Source of the DNA: JBLNBQ01 sp050260095
GTDB lineage: Bacteria; Bacillota; UBA5301; DYFA01
DNA length: 64,000 bases
Direction of reading: 5' to 3'
NCBI GenBank assembly: GCA_050260095.1
Contig: JBLNBQ010000061.1
Coordinates: 1-64,000 of the forward strand
The notes below the pieces were generated by a model. It did not search any database, was not told where the DNA came from, and saw only the letters and a program-made list of their open reading frames with translations. The position numbers were made by a program, and so were the translations under genes. Positions 17,900 to 26,750 of this stretch are shown piece after piece. Each line of letters starts with the position of its first letter. The stretch's first letter is position 1.

Positions 17900-18706
17900 T
17901 TGTATCCCGAAACCAAGGTGATCCCGATAGGCCGGAAGATCCACCCGACCGCGATTGTCCATCCGGGGGCCAAGCTCCACGCGACCGTGGAGGTCGGGCC
18001 GTACTCGGTCATCGGCGAGAACGTGGAGATCGGTGAGGGGACGGTCATCGGCCCGCATGTCGTGGTCGACGGGTGGACGAGCATCGGCCGGAACAACCGG
18101 ATTTTCGCCGGGGCGCAGCTCGGCATCGAACCCCAGGACCTGAAGTTCCACGGGGAGAAGAGCTTCCTCGTCATCGGCGACAACAACCTCATCCGGGAGT
18201 ACTCCACCATCACGCGAGGCACCGAGGGCGGCGGGGGCGAGACGAGGATCGGCAGCGACAACCTGATCATGACCTACGCCCACGTCGACCACGACGTTCA
18301 GATCGGCAGCCACTGCGTTATCGTCAACGGCGCGGCGCTTGGCGGGCACGTGGTCGTCGAGGATCACGTCACCATCGGCGGTCTGACCGGCGTCCACCAG
18401 TTCAGCAAGATCGGGCGGATGGCCATGATCGGCGCCTGCACGAAGGTGGTCAAGGATGTCCCGCCGTTCGTGACGGTGGACGGGCATCCGGCCCGGGTGG
18501 TCGGCATCAACGTGGTCGGCCTGCGGCGCAAGGGCGTGCCCCAGGACGTCCGGGAAGAGATTAAGCGGGCCTACAAGATCCTGTACCGGTCCGACCTCAA
18601 CGTCAGCCAAGCCATCGAGCAGATGGAGAACCAGCTGCAGGGGTCCCCGGAGATCGACCACTTCATCCGGTTCATTCGCAGCGCCGAGCGGGGCATCTGC
18701 CGGTAG
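17900..18706 (+). CDS. lpxA: UDP-N-acetylglucosamine acyltransferase LpxA
   Basis: First lipid A step: moves a hydroxyacyl chain from ACP to the 3-hydroxyl of UDP-GlcNAc. TTG start with GGGGGAGG upstream. The 268 residues have an N-terminal left-handed beta-helix of hexapeptide repeats (about 10-190, IHPTAIVHPGAKLH onwards) and a C-terminal helical bundle (from about 205, LRRKGVPQDVREEIKRAYKI). The catalytic His is in MTYAHVDHDVQIGSHC, and GGLTGVHQFSKIG and TVDGHPARVVGIN are family signatures. It ends the first lipid A cluster; lpxI follows after 163 bases. Confidence 0.95.
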   Translation: MYPETKVIPIGRKIHPTAIVHPGAKLHATVEVGPYSVIGENVEIGEGTVIGPHVVVDGWTSIGRNNRIFAGAQLGIEPQDLKFHGEKSFLVIGDNNLIREYSTITRGTEGGGGETRIGSDNLIMTYAHVDHDVQIGSHCVIVNGAALGGHVVVEDHVTIGGLTGVHQFSKIGRMAMIGACTKVVKDVPPFVTVDGHPARVVGINVVGLRRKGVPQDVREEIKRAYKILYRSDLNVSQAIEQMENQLQGSPEIDHFIRFIRSAERGICR

Positions 18707-18869
18707 CCGCCTCAGCCCGGAGCGCCGCCGGAAAGGAAAAACTTCTCTCCGTACAGAATAACGGAGGGGTTACAGCGGCCACCACGCCACGCGGCTCGAC
18801 GCTGGCCTGGTGGCTGTTCTCTTTTAGCTGGCGGGACGGCTTGCCCGCAAGACGGTGAGGGGGAAGACG
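18707..18869. other. Non-coding gap between lpxA and lpxI with inverted repeats
   Basis: No gene is seen. CTCCGT (18747-18752) and ACGGAG (18761-18766) can form a 6-pair hairpin with an AT-rich 8-base loop, and GCCACCA near 18778 pairs with TGGTGGC near 18808. There is no T-tract, so these are not clear terminators. Confidence 0.3.
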
Positions 18870-19682
18870 GTGGCGAAGGGCGGGATCGCAATCTTGGCCG
18901 GCCGGGGGGTGCTGCCTCTCGAAGCGGCCCGGGAGGCGCGGCGGCGAGGGGAGGAGCCGGTGGTGGTGACCCTGGTGCCGGAGGTCGAGCCGGGGCTGGC
19001 GGCAGAGGCCGCCGTTTTGCACGCCGTTCCGGTGGCCCAATTCGGCCGCTTACTCTCGGTGCTGCGGGCGGAGGGGGTGACCCGGGCCGTGCTGGCCGGC
19101 AAGGTGACGAAAGAACTACTCTACCAGGATTTCGCCCCCGACGCGCGCCTGCGGGCGCTCCTCGGCCGCGTGCCCGACCGCAACGACGACACGCTCCTGC
19201 TCGCCGTCGTGGAGGAGTTGGCCGGCGAGGGGGTCGAGGTGGTCCGCCAGGACGACTACTTGGGCAACCTGCTCGCCGGGGCGGGACAGATCGCCGGGCG
19301 GGCGCCGGATGCCCGGGAGATGGCGGACGTGCGCTACGGTTTCCGGCGGGCCAAGGAGATCGCCGGGCTCGACCTGGGCCAGACCGTCGTGGTGAAGAAC
19401 CTGGCCGTCCTGGCGGTCGAGGCGGTCGAGGGGACCGACGCGTGCCTCAAGCGGGGCGGAGCGCTGGGCCGGGGCGGGGCGGTCGCGGTGAAGGTGGCCA
19501 AGCCCGCGCAGGACCCGCGGTTCGACGTGCCGACCATCGGGCCCGACACGCTGGCCTCCATGCGGGACGCCGGCGTGGCCTGCCTGGCGGTCGAGGCGGG
19601 GGCGACCTTCGTCGCCGAACCTGACGAAGTGGAGCGTCTGGCCAGCGAGGCCGGACTGGCTGTGGTAGGGGTCGAGGGATGA
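18870..19682 (+). CDS. lpxI: UDP-2,3-diacylglucosamine pyrophosphatase LpxI
   Basis: Hydrolyses UDP-2,3-diacylglucosamine to lipid X, replacing LpxH. The GTG at 18870 follows AGGGGG by 6 bases; a GTG at 18855 is also in frame. The 270 residues match the LpxI (DUF1009) family: N-terminal GGIAILAGRGVLPLEAAREA, the middle AGKVTKELLYQDFAPDARL, and the C-terminal EAVEGTDACLKRGG block whose Asp is essential in LpxI, followed by VAKPAQDPRFDVPTIGPDT. LpxI is typical of alpha-proteobacteria, cyanobacteria-like and diderm Bacillota genomes. Its stop overlaps the lpxB start. Confidence 0.93.
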   Translation: MAKGGIAILAGRGVLPLEAAREARRRGEEPVVVTLVPEVEPGLAAEAAVLHAVPVAQFGRLLSVLRAEGVTRAVLAGKVTKELLYQDFAPDARLRALLGRVPDRNDDTLLLAVVEELAGEGVEVVRQDDYLGNLLAGAGQIAGRAPDAREMADVRYGFRRAKEIAGLDLGQTVVVKNLAVLAVEAVEGTDACLKRGGALGRGGAVAVKVAKPAQDPRFDVPTIGPDTLASMRDAGVACLAVEAGATFVAEPDEVERLASEAGLAVVGVEG

Positions 19683-20815
19683 GGATAATGCTGCTCGCCG
19701 GGGAGGCTTCGGGAGACCTGCACGCGGCGGCCCTGGCTCGGGAGCTGAAGGCCCGGCGCCCGGAGGTGGAACTCTCCGGCATCGGGGGAGAACGGATGGC
19801 GGCGGCCGGGGTCAGCCTGCTCTTCGACCCCACCAAAGCCTCGGTGATCGGCTTCGGGGAGGCGTTGCGCCGGCTGCCCCGCTTCAAACGCTGGCAGAAC
19901 GAGGTCAAGGCGTACCTGCGGCGCGTCCGGCCCGACGCCTTGGTGCTGGTCGACTTCGGCGGCTTCAACGTGGGGGTCGCCGAGTACGCTCATCGGATCG
20001 GCGTTCCGGCGGTCTACTACATCCCCCCGGCGGCCTGGGCTTGGGGCAGGGGGCGCGCCCGGCGGCTCGCCAAGGCATGCACCCGGATCGCCTGCGTCCT
20101 GCCGATGGAGGTCGAGGTCTACGGCCAGGCCGGGGCGGAGGTGCGCTTCGTCGGCCATCCGCTGCTTGATGAGGTCCACCCCCGCGGCGACCGCGAGGGG
20201 GTGCGGGCCTCCCTCGGGGTGGTCCCGGGCGAGTTGCTGGTCGGTCTTTTGCCCGGCAGCCGGCGCCAGGAGATCGAGTCGCTCCTTCCCGACATGCTGG
20301 CTGCGGCGCGCCTGCTTGAGCAGCGCCGTCCGGGACTCAAGTGGGCGCTCGGCCTCGCGCCGACGGTGAACCGGGCGCGCCTGGAGGCGCTCGTGGCCGC
20401 CGCCGGGCTGCCGGTGAGGCTCGTGCCGGGGGCGCACGCCGTCATGGAGGCGGCTGACGTCCTCATGGTGGCTTCCGGGACCGCCACCCTGGAAGCGGCC
20501 CTCTTCGGCACTCCGATGGTGATGGTTTATCGCGTCAGCCCCCTCACCTACGCGCTCGCCCGGTGGCTCGTGAAGGTCAGGCATTATGCGCTGCCCAACC
20601 TGGTGGCCGGGGAGGAGATCATCCCCGAACTGGTGCAGGAGGAACTCACCCCGGAGCGGCTGGCTGGCGCGGTGGAATGGTTCCTGGCCGATCCGGCCGG
20701 ACGGGCGCGAGTGAGCGAGCGCCTGCGGGCCGCGGTGGCCCGGCTCGGAGAGCCGGGGGGCGCCGGGCGAGCCGCGAAGATCATTCTGGAAGTTGCGGAA
20801 GGAACAGGCCGGTGA
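19679..20815 (+). CDS. lpxB: Lipid-A-disaccharide synthase LpxB
   Basis: Condenses lipid X with UDP-2,3-diacylglucosamine to the lipid A disaccharide at the inner face of the membrane. The ATG overlaps the lpxI stop (ATGA). The 378 residues show LpxB signatures: MLLAGEASGDLHAAALAREL, GIGGERMAAAGV, VLVDFGGFNV, YYIPPAAWAWGRGRARRL, FVGHPLLDEV, GLLPGSRRQEIESLLP, and MVASGTATLEAALFGTPMVM. Length is normal. The 3' end overlaps the next gene, a distant relative of LpxB. Confidence 0.95.
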   Translation: MRIMLLAGEASGDLHAAALARELKARRPEVELSGIGGERMAAAGVSLLFDPTKASVIGFGEALRRLPRFKRWQNEVKAYLRRVRPDALVLVDFGGFNVGVAEYAHRIGVPAVYYIPPAAWAWGRGRARRLAKACTRIACVLPMEVEVYGQAGAEVRFVGHPLLDEVHPRGDREGVRASLGVVPGELLVGLLPGSRRQEIESLLPDMLAAARLLEQRRPGLKWALGLAPTVNRARLEALVAAAGLPVRLVPGAHAVMEAADVLMVASGTATLEAALFGTPMVMVYRVSPLTYALARWLVKVRHYALPNLVAGEEIIPELVQEELTPERLAGAVEWFLADPAGRARVSERLRAAVARLGEPGGAGRAAKIILEVAEGTGR

Positions 20816-22065
20816 ACACGCTCGACATGGTGCTGACCGCCAACAGTCCGGGAGAGGTGGCCGGCTGGGTGAAACCGGCCGCGCCCGCCCTCAAAGAGGC
20901 CCTGCCCGGCGCCCGGGTGACGGTCTTCGTCCCGCCGTGCACGTTCGCCAGCGGGTGCGAACTGGAGGTCGTCCGGGGGCTGGCAGGCGTCGACGCCGCC
21001 TTCGGCCCGGCCGATTTCCTCCGCTACGCCCTGCTCGGAATCGCGCCGGCCGGCTTTCGCCCGGGACGGCGAGGGGCGGTCCTCTTCCTCGGGGGCGACC
21101 TCGCCAACGCGGTGCTCCTGCGCAAGCGCCTGGGTTACCCGGCCGTGGCTTACACGGAAGGCTTCGTCAACTGGAGCGATTCCTTCGCGCGCTTCGCGGT
21201 GCCTTATGCCGCCACGCGGGCCAAGGTTTTGGCCAAGGGGGTGCCCGAGGGGAAGGCGGTGGTCGTGGGCAACCTGATGCTCGACGCCGTCGTTCCCGTC
21301 CGGTCGCCGCAGGAGGTGCGGGAGTCTTTGGACGCCGCTTCCGCCTCCGCCGAACTGGTCCTGCTCCTGCCGGGGAGCCGGCCGGCCGAGGTGGCGCTGG
21401 CTACCCCGCTCTTGGTGCGGGCAGCTGAGCTTCTGCACGCGGCGCGGCCGCAGGCCCGGTTCGTGCTGAGCCTCTCCCCGTTCGCCCGCCCGGCCCAACT
21501 GGCGGAGGCCCTGAGCGGCCGGTACGCGGCGGAGTGGGGCGCCCGGGGCAGCATGGCCCCCGACGGCGCCCTGATGGCGGGCGACTGCCGCATTCCGGTG
21601 CGCCAGGGGGAGCAGTACGACCTGATGGCCGCCGCCGACCTGGCCCTGACCATCCCCGGGACCAACACGGCGGAACTGGCTTTTCTGGGCGTCCCGATGG
21701 TGGTCGCCCTGCCGCTCAACCACCCGGAGCTGATCCCGGTCGAGGGGCTGGCCGGGCTCATCGGGAACCTGCCGCAGGTGGGGAAGGCGTTGAAGCGCCG
21801 GCTCATCCCCCGCCTCGCCCAGCGCATCCCGTTCGCCGCCTGGCCGAACCAGCTGGCCGGCGCATACCTCGTGCCGGAGCTGCGCGGGCAGTTGAGCGCC
21901 GCGCAGGTGGCCGAGGAGAGCGAACGCCTGCTGTCCGATCCGGGCCGGCGGGCCGCCATGGCCTGCGAGCTGCGGCGGGTCATGGGGGAGCCGGGGGCGG
22001 CCGGGCGCCTGGCTCGCCTGGTGGCCGAGGTGGTCGCCGAGACGTACGGGGGAGGTGAAGCCTGA
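20812..22065 (+). CDS. LpxB-like glycosyltransferase of unknown substrate
   Basis: A 417-residue protein; GTG overlaps the lpxB TGA. It keeps LpxB-type features: an N-terminal LTANSPGEVAGWVKPAAPAL, LLLPGSRPAEVALATP where LpxB has its GSR motif, and LTIPGTNTAELAFLGVPMVV where LpxB has SGTATLE. It lacks the GEASGD start and differs in the middle, so it is not a second LpxB in the strict sense. I infer a GT-B glycosyltransferase that acts on a lipid or sugar nucleotide in the same pathway. lpxK is absent nearby, and this gene occupies the region where lpxK or a Kdo transferase might be expected. Confidence 0.65.
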   Translation: MNTLDMVLTANSPGEVAGWVKPAAPALKEALPGARVTVFVPPCTFASGCELEVVRGLAGVDAAFGPADFLRYALLGIAPAGFRPGRRGAVLFLGGDLANAVLLRKRLGYPAVAYTEGFVNWSDSFARFAVPYAATRAKVLAKGVPEGKAVVVGNLMLDAVVPVRSPQEVRESLDAASASAELVLLLPGSRPAEVALATPLLVRAAELLHAARPQARFVLSLSPFARPAQLAEALSGRYAAEWGARGSMAPDGALMAGDCRIPVRQGEQYDLMAAADLALTIPGTNTAELAFLGVPMVVALPLNHPELIPVEGLAGLIGNLPQVGKALKRRLIPRLAQRIPFAAWPNQLAGAYLVPELRGQLSAAQVAEESERLLSDPGRRAAMACELRRVMGEPGAAGRLARLVAEVVAETYGGGEA

Positions 22066-23816
22066 TGGACCGCCGGGCGACCGGGCTCCGCCTGTTGTCC
22101 TACATCCGGCCGTACCTGCGCCCCTTCCTCACCGCCCTCTTCGCGATGGTGGTCCTGGCGGCGATCAACCTCTCCGTCCCATACCTCTTCGGCCAGACCC
22201 TCATCGACCGCATCCTGCTGCAGACCAGGAGCCGCACCTACCTCACGCTCCTGGCCGTCGGGATCGTCTTCCTCTACGTGGTGCGGGGCCTTTTCATGTA
22301 CGGCTACACCTATTTGACCTCGTTCGTGGGCTTCCGCGTGGTCACCGACCTGCGCCGGGCCCTCTTCGTCAAGATGCAGGATCTCTCGCTCGCCTTCCAC
22401 GAACGCCACCGGACCGGGGAACTCATCGCCCGGGTGACGAACGACACCATGCTCGTCCACCAGGCGGTGGCCATGGGGCTGGGCGACCTCCTTCTCCAGG
22501 GTCTCCAGCTGAGCGGCACCCTGGTCGCGGTCTTCCTGCTCCATTGGCGTCTCGCCCTGACGGCGATCGTGGTCTTCCCCCTGATGGCGCTGGTGATCAA
22601 CCGGTTCGGACGGGTCATCCGCCGGGCCAGCCGCAACATGCAGGAGCGGGTCGCCGAGTTGACCACCGTGCTGCAGGAGGCGCTCGCCGGCATCCGGATC
22701 GTCAAGGCCTTCACCATGGAGGAGCACCAGGCGGACCGCTTCACGCGGCAGAACGAGGCGAGCTTCGGGGCGAGCCTGAAGAGCGCGCAGGTGGGGGCGA
22801 CCCTCTCGCCCACCGTCGATTTCCTCTTCGTGACCGCCGTGGCGCTGGTCCTTTGGTTCGGCGGTTCGGAAGTGCTCGCCGGGCGGCTCACCACCGGGAA
22901 GCTGATCGCCTTCTTCGGCTACCTGGCGCTGGCGGCGAACCCGCTCGCCGCGCTCTCCCGGGTCTACCAGGCGCTCCAGCAGGCGCTGGCCGCCGGCGAA
23001 CGCATCTTCTCGATCCTCGACGCGGAGCCGGAGGTGGGGGAGAAGCCCGGGGCGAAGCCGCTGCCGCCCCTGGCAGGCCGGGTCGTCTTCGAGCAGGTGA
23101 GCTTCGCCTACGGCGACGGCCCGCCGGTGCTCTCCGGGATCGACCTTACCGTGGAGCCGGGGAAGGTGGTCGCCCTCGTCGGTCCGAGCGGGGCGGGGAA
23201 GACCACCCTCGTCAACCTGTTGCCGCGCTTCTATGACCCGACCGGCGGGCGGATTCTGGTGGACGGGCACGACCTGCGCGAGGTCACCTTGGAATCGCTC
23301 CGCCGGCAGGTCGGGGTCGTGCCGCAGGAGACGATGCTCTTCGGCGTGACGGTCCGCGAGAACATCGCCTTCGGCCGGCCCGGCGCGTCGGAGGAGGAGA
23401 TCGTCGCGGCCGCCAAGGCCGCCAACGCGCACGATTTCATCCTGGGCCTGCCGCAAGGCTACGACACCGTGCTGGGGGAGCGGGGCGAGAGCCTCTCGGG
23501 CGGTCAGCGCCAGCGCATCGCCATCGCCCGGGCGCTTCTGCGCGATCCCCGCCTGCTCATCCTCGACGAGGCCACCTCGGCCCTCGACACGGAGGCGGAG
23601 CGGGTGGTGCAGGAGGCGCTCGAACGCCTGATGCGGGGGCGCACGACCTTCGTCATCGCCCACCGCCTGTCGACGGTGCAGTTTGCCGACCAGATCGTCG
23701 TGTTGTCGGGAGGAAAGATCGTGGAAGCCGGAACGCACCAGGCCTTGCTGGAGCGGGGCGGACTCTACCGGCGCCTCTATGACCAGCAGTTTCGGGGGGA
23801 GGAGCCTTCAGCATGA
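22065..23816 (+). CDS. msbA: MsbA-like lipid A flippase (ABC exporter)
   Basis: A 583-residue half-transporter with a six-helix domain (residues about 15-310) fused to an ATPase (about 335-575). Visible motifs: Walker A GPSGAGKTT, Q-loop VVPQETMLFG, signature SLSGGQRQR, Walker B LLILDEATSALD, switch His in FVIAHRLSTVQ, and the coupling sequence VLQEALAGIRIVKAF. In the family such proteins flip lipid A-core or other lipids. The location after lpxB within an overlapping lipid A operon makes MsbA function very likely. Its start shares one base with the preceding stop and its stop overlaps the next gene. Confidence 0.88.
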   Translation: MDRRATGLRLLSYIRPYLRPFLTALFAMVVLAAINLSVPYLFGQTLIDRILLQTRSRTYLTLLAVGIVFLYVVRGLFMYGYTYLTSFVGFRVVTDLRRALFVKMQDLSLAFHERHRTGELIARVTNDTMLVHQAVAMGLGDLLLQGLQLSGTLVAVFLLHWRLALTAIVVFPLMALVINRFGRVIRRASRNMQERVAELTTVLQEALAGIRIVKAFTMEEHQADRFTRQNEASFGASLKSAQVGATLSPTVDFLFVTAVALVLWFGGSEVLAGRLTTGKLIAFFGYLALAANPLAALSRVYQALQQALAAGERIFSILDAEPEVGEKPGAKPLPPLAGRVVFEQVSFAYGDGPPVLSGIDLTVEPGKVVALVGPSGAGKTTLVNLLPRFYDPTGGRILVDGHDLREVTLESLRRQVGVVPQETMLFGVTVRENIAFGRPGASEEEIVAAAKAANAHDFILGLPQGYDTVLGERGESLSGGQRQRIAIARALLRDPRLLILDEATSALDTEAERVVQEALERLMRGRTTFVIAHRLSTVQFADQIVVLSGGKIVEAGTHQALLERGGLYRRLYDQQFRGEEPSA

Positions 23817-24919
23817 AAGCGATGATCCTGGCGGCGGGTGTGGGATCCCGCCTCGACCCATTGACCGCCAACCTGCCCAAACCGATGGTGCCCATCGTCA
23901 ACCGCCCGGCGATGGAACACATCCTGGCGCTCCTGCGAGTCCACGGGGTGACCGAGGTGGTGGCCAACCTCTGGTACCGTCCGGAGAGCATCACCTCCTA
24001 CTTCGGCGACGGACAGTCCTTCGGGGCGCGGCTGACCTACTCGAAGGAGGACACCTTGCTCGGCACGGCCGGCGGGGTGAAACGGGTGGCCGGCTTCTTC
24101 GACGGCACCTTCCTCGTGATTGCCGGCGACGCCCTGACGGACATCGACCTTGGCGCCATGTTGGCCTTCCACCGGCAGCGGGGGGCGCTGGCGACCATCG
24201 CGCTCCGGCCGGTGGACGACCCCCGGCACTTCGGCGTCGTGGTGACGGGCGAGGACGGCCGCATCACCGGCTTCCAGGAGAAGCCGCGGCCGGAGGAGGC
24301 GCTCTCCCGCCTTGCCAACACGGGCATCTACCTCTTTGAGCGGGAGGTGCTCGACCTGATCCCGGCCGGCGAGGTGTACGACTTCGGCAAGCAGCTCTTC
24401 CCGCGCCTGGTCGCCGAAGGGCAGCCCTTCTACGGCTATCGCATGGACGGCTACTGGTGCGACGTCGGCACGCTGCTCCAGTACCGGCTCGCCCACCAGG
24501 ACGTGCTGCACGGGCTGGTCCGCCTGCACACGCCCGGGGTCGCGGTGCCCAGCGCCGAGCGGCCGGTGGTCCTCGGGGAGGGCGCTGTGGTCGAACCGGG
24601 CGCCGTCTTGCAGGGACGGGTCATCGTGGGCCCCGGCGCGCGCGTTTCGGCCGGCGCCCGCCTGCTCGGCGACGTGGTTCTGGGTGCGGGGGTGAAGGTC
24701 GGCGAAGGGGCCACGGTGGAAGCGAGCGTCCTGTGGGCCGGCGCCTCGCTCGGCGCCGAGTGCCGGGTCTCGCAGGCCGTGATCGGACAAGATTGCCGGA
24801 TCGAGCCGGGCGCGGCGGTGGGCGAGGGGAGCGTGCTCTCCGACACCTGCGTCGTGCAGGCCTGGGCGGAGGTGGCGGCCGGGTCGATCCTCCGTCCTGG
24901 AGAGGTCGTCGGCCGGTGA
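23813..24919 (+). CDS. Sugar-1-phosphate nucleotidyltransferase with hexapeptide tail
   Basis: A 368-residue enzyme. Residues 1-235 are a nucleotidyltransferase domain: MKAMILAAGVGSRLDPLT with the GxGxRL nucleotide motif, PKPMVPIVNRPAMEH, IAGDALTDIDL with the metal Asp, and FQEKPRPEEA. Residues 245-365 are a beta-helix of hexapeptide repeats, as in mannose-1-phosphate guanylyltransferases and Glc-1-P uridylyl/adenylyltransferases. GDAL rather than GDNL and the layout suggest the GDP-mannose or NDP-heptose type, but the sugar cannot be fixed by eye. It overlaps msbA-like upstream and the next gene downstream, so it probably makes an activated sugar for the lipopolysaccharide. Confidence 0.75.
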   Translation: MKAMILAAGVGSRLDPLTANLPKPMVPIVNRPAMEHILALLRVHGVTEVVANLWYRPESITSYFGDGQSFGARLTYSKEDTLLGTAGGVKRVAGFFDGTFLVIAGDALTDIDLGAMLAFHRQRGALATIALRPVDDPRHFGVVVTGEDGRITGFQEKPRPEEALSRLANTGIYLFEREVLDLIPAGEVYDFGKQLFPRLVAEGQPFYGYRMDGYWCDVGTLLQYRLAHQDVLHGLVRLHTPGVAVPSAERPVVLGEGAVVEPGAVLQGRVIVGPGARVSAGARLLGDVVLGAGVKVGEGATVEASVLWAGASLGAECRVSQAVIGQDCRIEPGAAVGEGSVLSDTCVVQAWAEVAAGSILRPGEVVGR

Positions 24920-26181
24920 TCCTCTTCCTGAGCAACGGGCATGGGGAGGATCTCATCGGCGCCACCCTGGCGGCCGCGGTCAAGCAGGCGGCGCCCGAGG
25001 CAGGCCTGGCCGCGCTGGCCGTGGTCGGCGAGGGGAAACCCTACCCCGCCCGGGGCATCCCGCTGGTGGGACCGCGCCGGACGCTGCCCAGCGGCGGTTT
25101 CACCCGGCTCTCCGTGGGCAACCTGGTGCGCGACCTGCGGGCCGGGCTTTTGCCGCTGCTTCTCGGACAAGCCGCGGAACTCAGGCGGCGGGCGCCCGAG
25201 GTCGAGGTGACGGTGGCGGTCGGCGACGTCCTCGTGCTGTACTTGGCCTTGCGCCAGCTCCGGGGCCCGGTCGTCTTCCTGCCGACCGCCAAGTCGGACT
25301 ACATCGCCCCGCATTTCCCCGTCGAGGTCAGCCTGATGAAGCGGTGCCGGAAGGTCTATCCCCGCGACGACCTGACCGCCCGCGGCCTGGCGGCGCAGGG
25401 GGTGCCCGCCGAGTACCTGGGCAATGCCATGATGGACTGCCTTGACCTCTCCGGCGCCGACCTGCGTCCGGACCTCTTTGTGGCGGCGCCGGCCGGCTCG
25501 CCGGCCCAGGCTGAACCTGGGCCGGCGGACCACCGGTCCCCGGCCGTGGTCGGACTCCTCCCCGGCAGCCGGGAGGACGCCTACCTCAACCTTGCCGATC
25601 TGACCCGGGCGGCGGCCCGGCTGGTCGAGCTATCCACCTTCCCGCTCACCTTCCCGGTCGCCCTCGCCCCCAGCCTCGACGTGGGCCGGGCGGTCGCCGC
25701 CGTCGCCGAGGCGGGCGGCGTGGCCGTTCCGCTGGGTGCGGCGGCCCCTGAGCCCGGTCGGCGTCCGGGCCGCCCCGTCCTCACCCTGGTCTCCGGGCGG
25801 TTCGGCGACACCGTGGCCGCCTGCGACCTGGTGGTAGGGTTGGCCGGCACCGCGAACGAGCAGGCGGCGGGCCTCGGCCGGCCGGTGGTGACCTTCCCCG
25901 GGCGGGGCACCCAGTTCACGGCCCGGTTCGCCGCCGCGCAGAAACGGTTGCTCGGCGAGGCGGTCCTGCTGGTCGCCCCCGATCCCGGCGAAGTCGCCCG
26001 CACGGCCCTGCGGCTCCTCTGCGACCGCGCCGAACTGGCCCGGCGGGGCGCCGCCGGCCGTGAGCGGATGGGCGCGCCGGGGGCGACAAGCCGCATGGCC
26101 GCCGGGATCGTCGAACTCTGGAAGGAGGTGCGGCGCGATGCCAGCCGGAACTGCCCGGGCCTTCCGCGGCTTCACCCCTGA
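24916..26181 (+). CDS. Lipid-A-disaccharide synthase-related protein (second LpxB-like family)
   Basis: The 421-residue protein begins MILFLSNGHGEDLIGA, the hallmark of the lipid-A-disaccharide synthase-related family known from cyanobacteria and other diderms, distinct from LpxB itself. Other features: PYPARGIPLVGPRRTLPSGG, a GDVLVLYLAL block, PTAKSDYIAPHF, GLLPGSREDAYLN (LpxB-type GSR), and GLAGTANEQAAGLGRPVV. The GTG overlaps the previous stop. It is the last gene of the lpxI operon, and its 3' end overlaps a damaged DUF2461 gene by 44 bases. Role: probably a glycosyltransferase or regulator in envelope glycolipid synthesis; this is inference. Confidence 0.7.
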   Translation: MILFLSNGHGEDLIGATLAAAVKQAAPEAGLAALAVVGEGKPYPARGIPLVGPRRTLPSGGFTRLSVGNLVRDLRAGLLPLLLGQAAELRRRAPEVEVTVAVGDVLVLYLALRQLRGPVVFLPTAKSDYIAPHFPVEVSLMKRCRKVYPRDDLTARGLAAQGVPAEYLGNAMMDCLDLSGADLRPDLFVAAPAGSPAQAEPGPADHRSPAVVGLLPGSREDAYLNLADLTRAAARLVELSTFPLTFPVALAPSLDVGRAVAAVAEAGGVAVPLGAAAPEPGRRPGRPVLTLVSGRFGDTVAACDLVVGLAGTANEQAAGLGRPVVTFPGRGTQFTARFAAAQKRLLGEAVLLVAPDPGEVARTALRLLCDRAELARRGAAGRERMGAPGATSRMAAGIVELWKEVRRDASRNCPGLPRLHP

Positions 26182-26750
26182 ATCGGTGGCTTTCTTGCGC
26201 GCCCGTCGTGCTGGAACTCGACCCGGCCCTCGAAGTTCGTCCGCAGGTGGGGCGGACCATCTCCCGCATCAACCGCGACCTCCGGTTCTCCAAGGACAAG
26301 ACGCCCTACCGGAGCGTGGTCTGGCTGGCCTTCAAGCGGCCCAGCCGGGAGTGGACCGAGGCGCCCGCCTTCTACTTCGAACTCTCGCCGGAGATCTACC
26401 GCTTCGGGATGGGCTTCTACTCCGCCGGGCGGGACACGATGAGCCGTTTCCGGGAGAGCCTGCGGGCCCGCCCGGAGCGTTTCCGGTCGCTGGTCTCCCC
26501 GCTGGGGGACGACTTCGCCGTGGAGGGCGAGCGGTACCGGCGGCCGATCTCCGGGATCGACTCCCTTCCGGAGGACCTTCACCACTGGTACCAGCGGAAG
26601 AACCTCTATCTCGAACACCGGGAAGAGGCTGGCGGGGTGCTGTTTACCCCCGCCCTCGTCAGACAGGTGAGCGAGGGGTTTGCCCGGCTGGCGCCGCTCT
26701 ACGATTTCCTCTGGGCGTTGCGCAGCCCCTCCCGGAGTCCTTCAGCGTAG
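26138..26750 (+). pseudogene. DUF2461 family gene with internal deletion and frame change
   Basis: An ATG at 26138 with GGAAGGAGG 9 bases upstream opens the typical DUF2461 N-terminus (FRGFTPESVAFLRA). Near 26203-26208 the frame changes, and another frame carries the family's core: VLELDPALEVRPQVGRTI, then RDLRFSKDKTPYR, GRDTMSRFRESL and LPEDLHHWYQRKNLYL. In intact members about 40 residues separate these two parts, so a stretch seems deleted together with the frame. The 3' end overlaps the convergent glycosyltransferase gene by 52 bases. Function of the family is not established. A sequencing or assembly error is the alternative. Confidence 0.65.

Noticed and set aside
20812..22065. A second true LpxB
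   Set aside because: It lacks the GEASGD N-terminal signature and several LpxB motifs; better described as LpxB-like.
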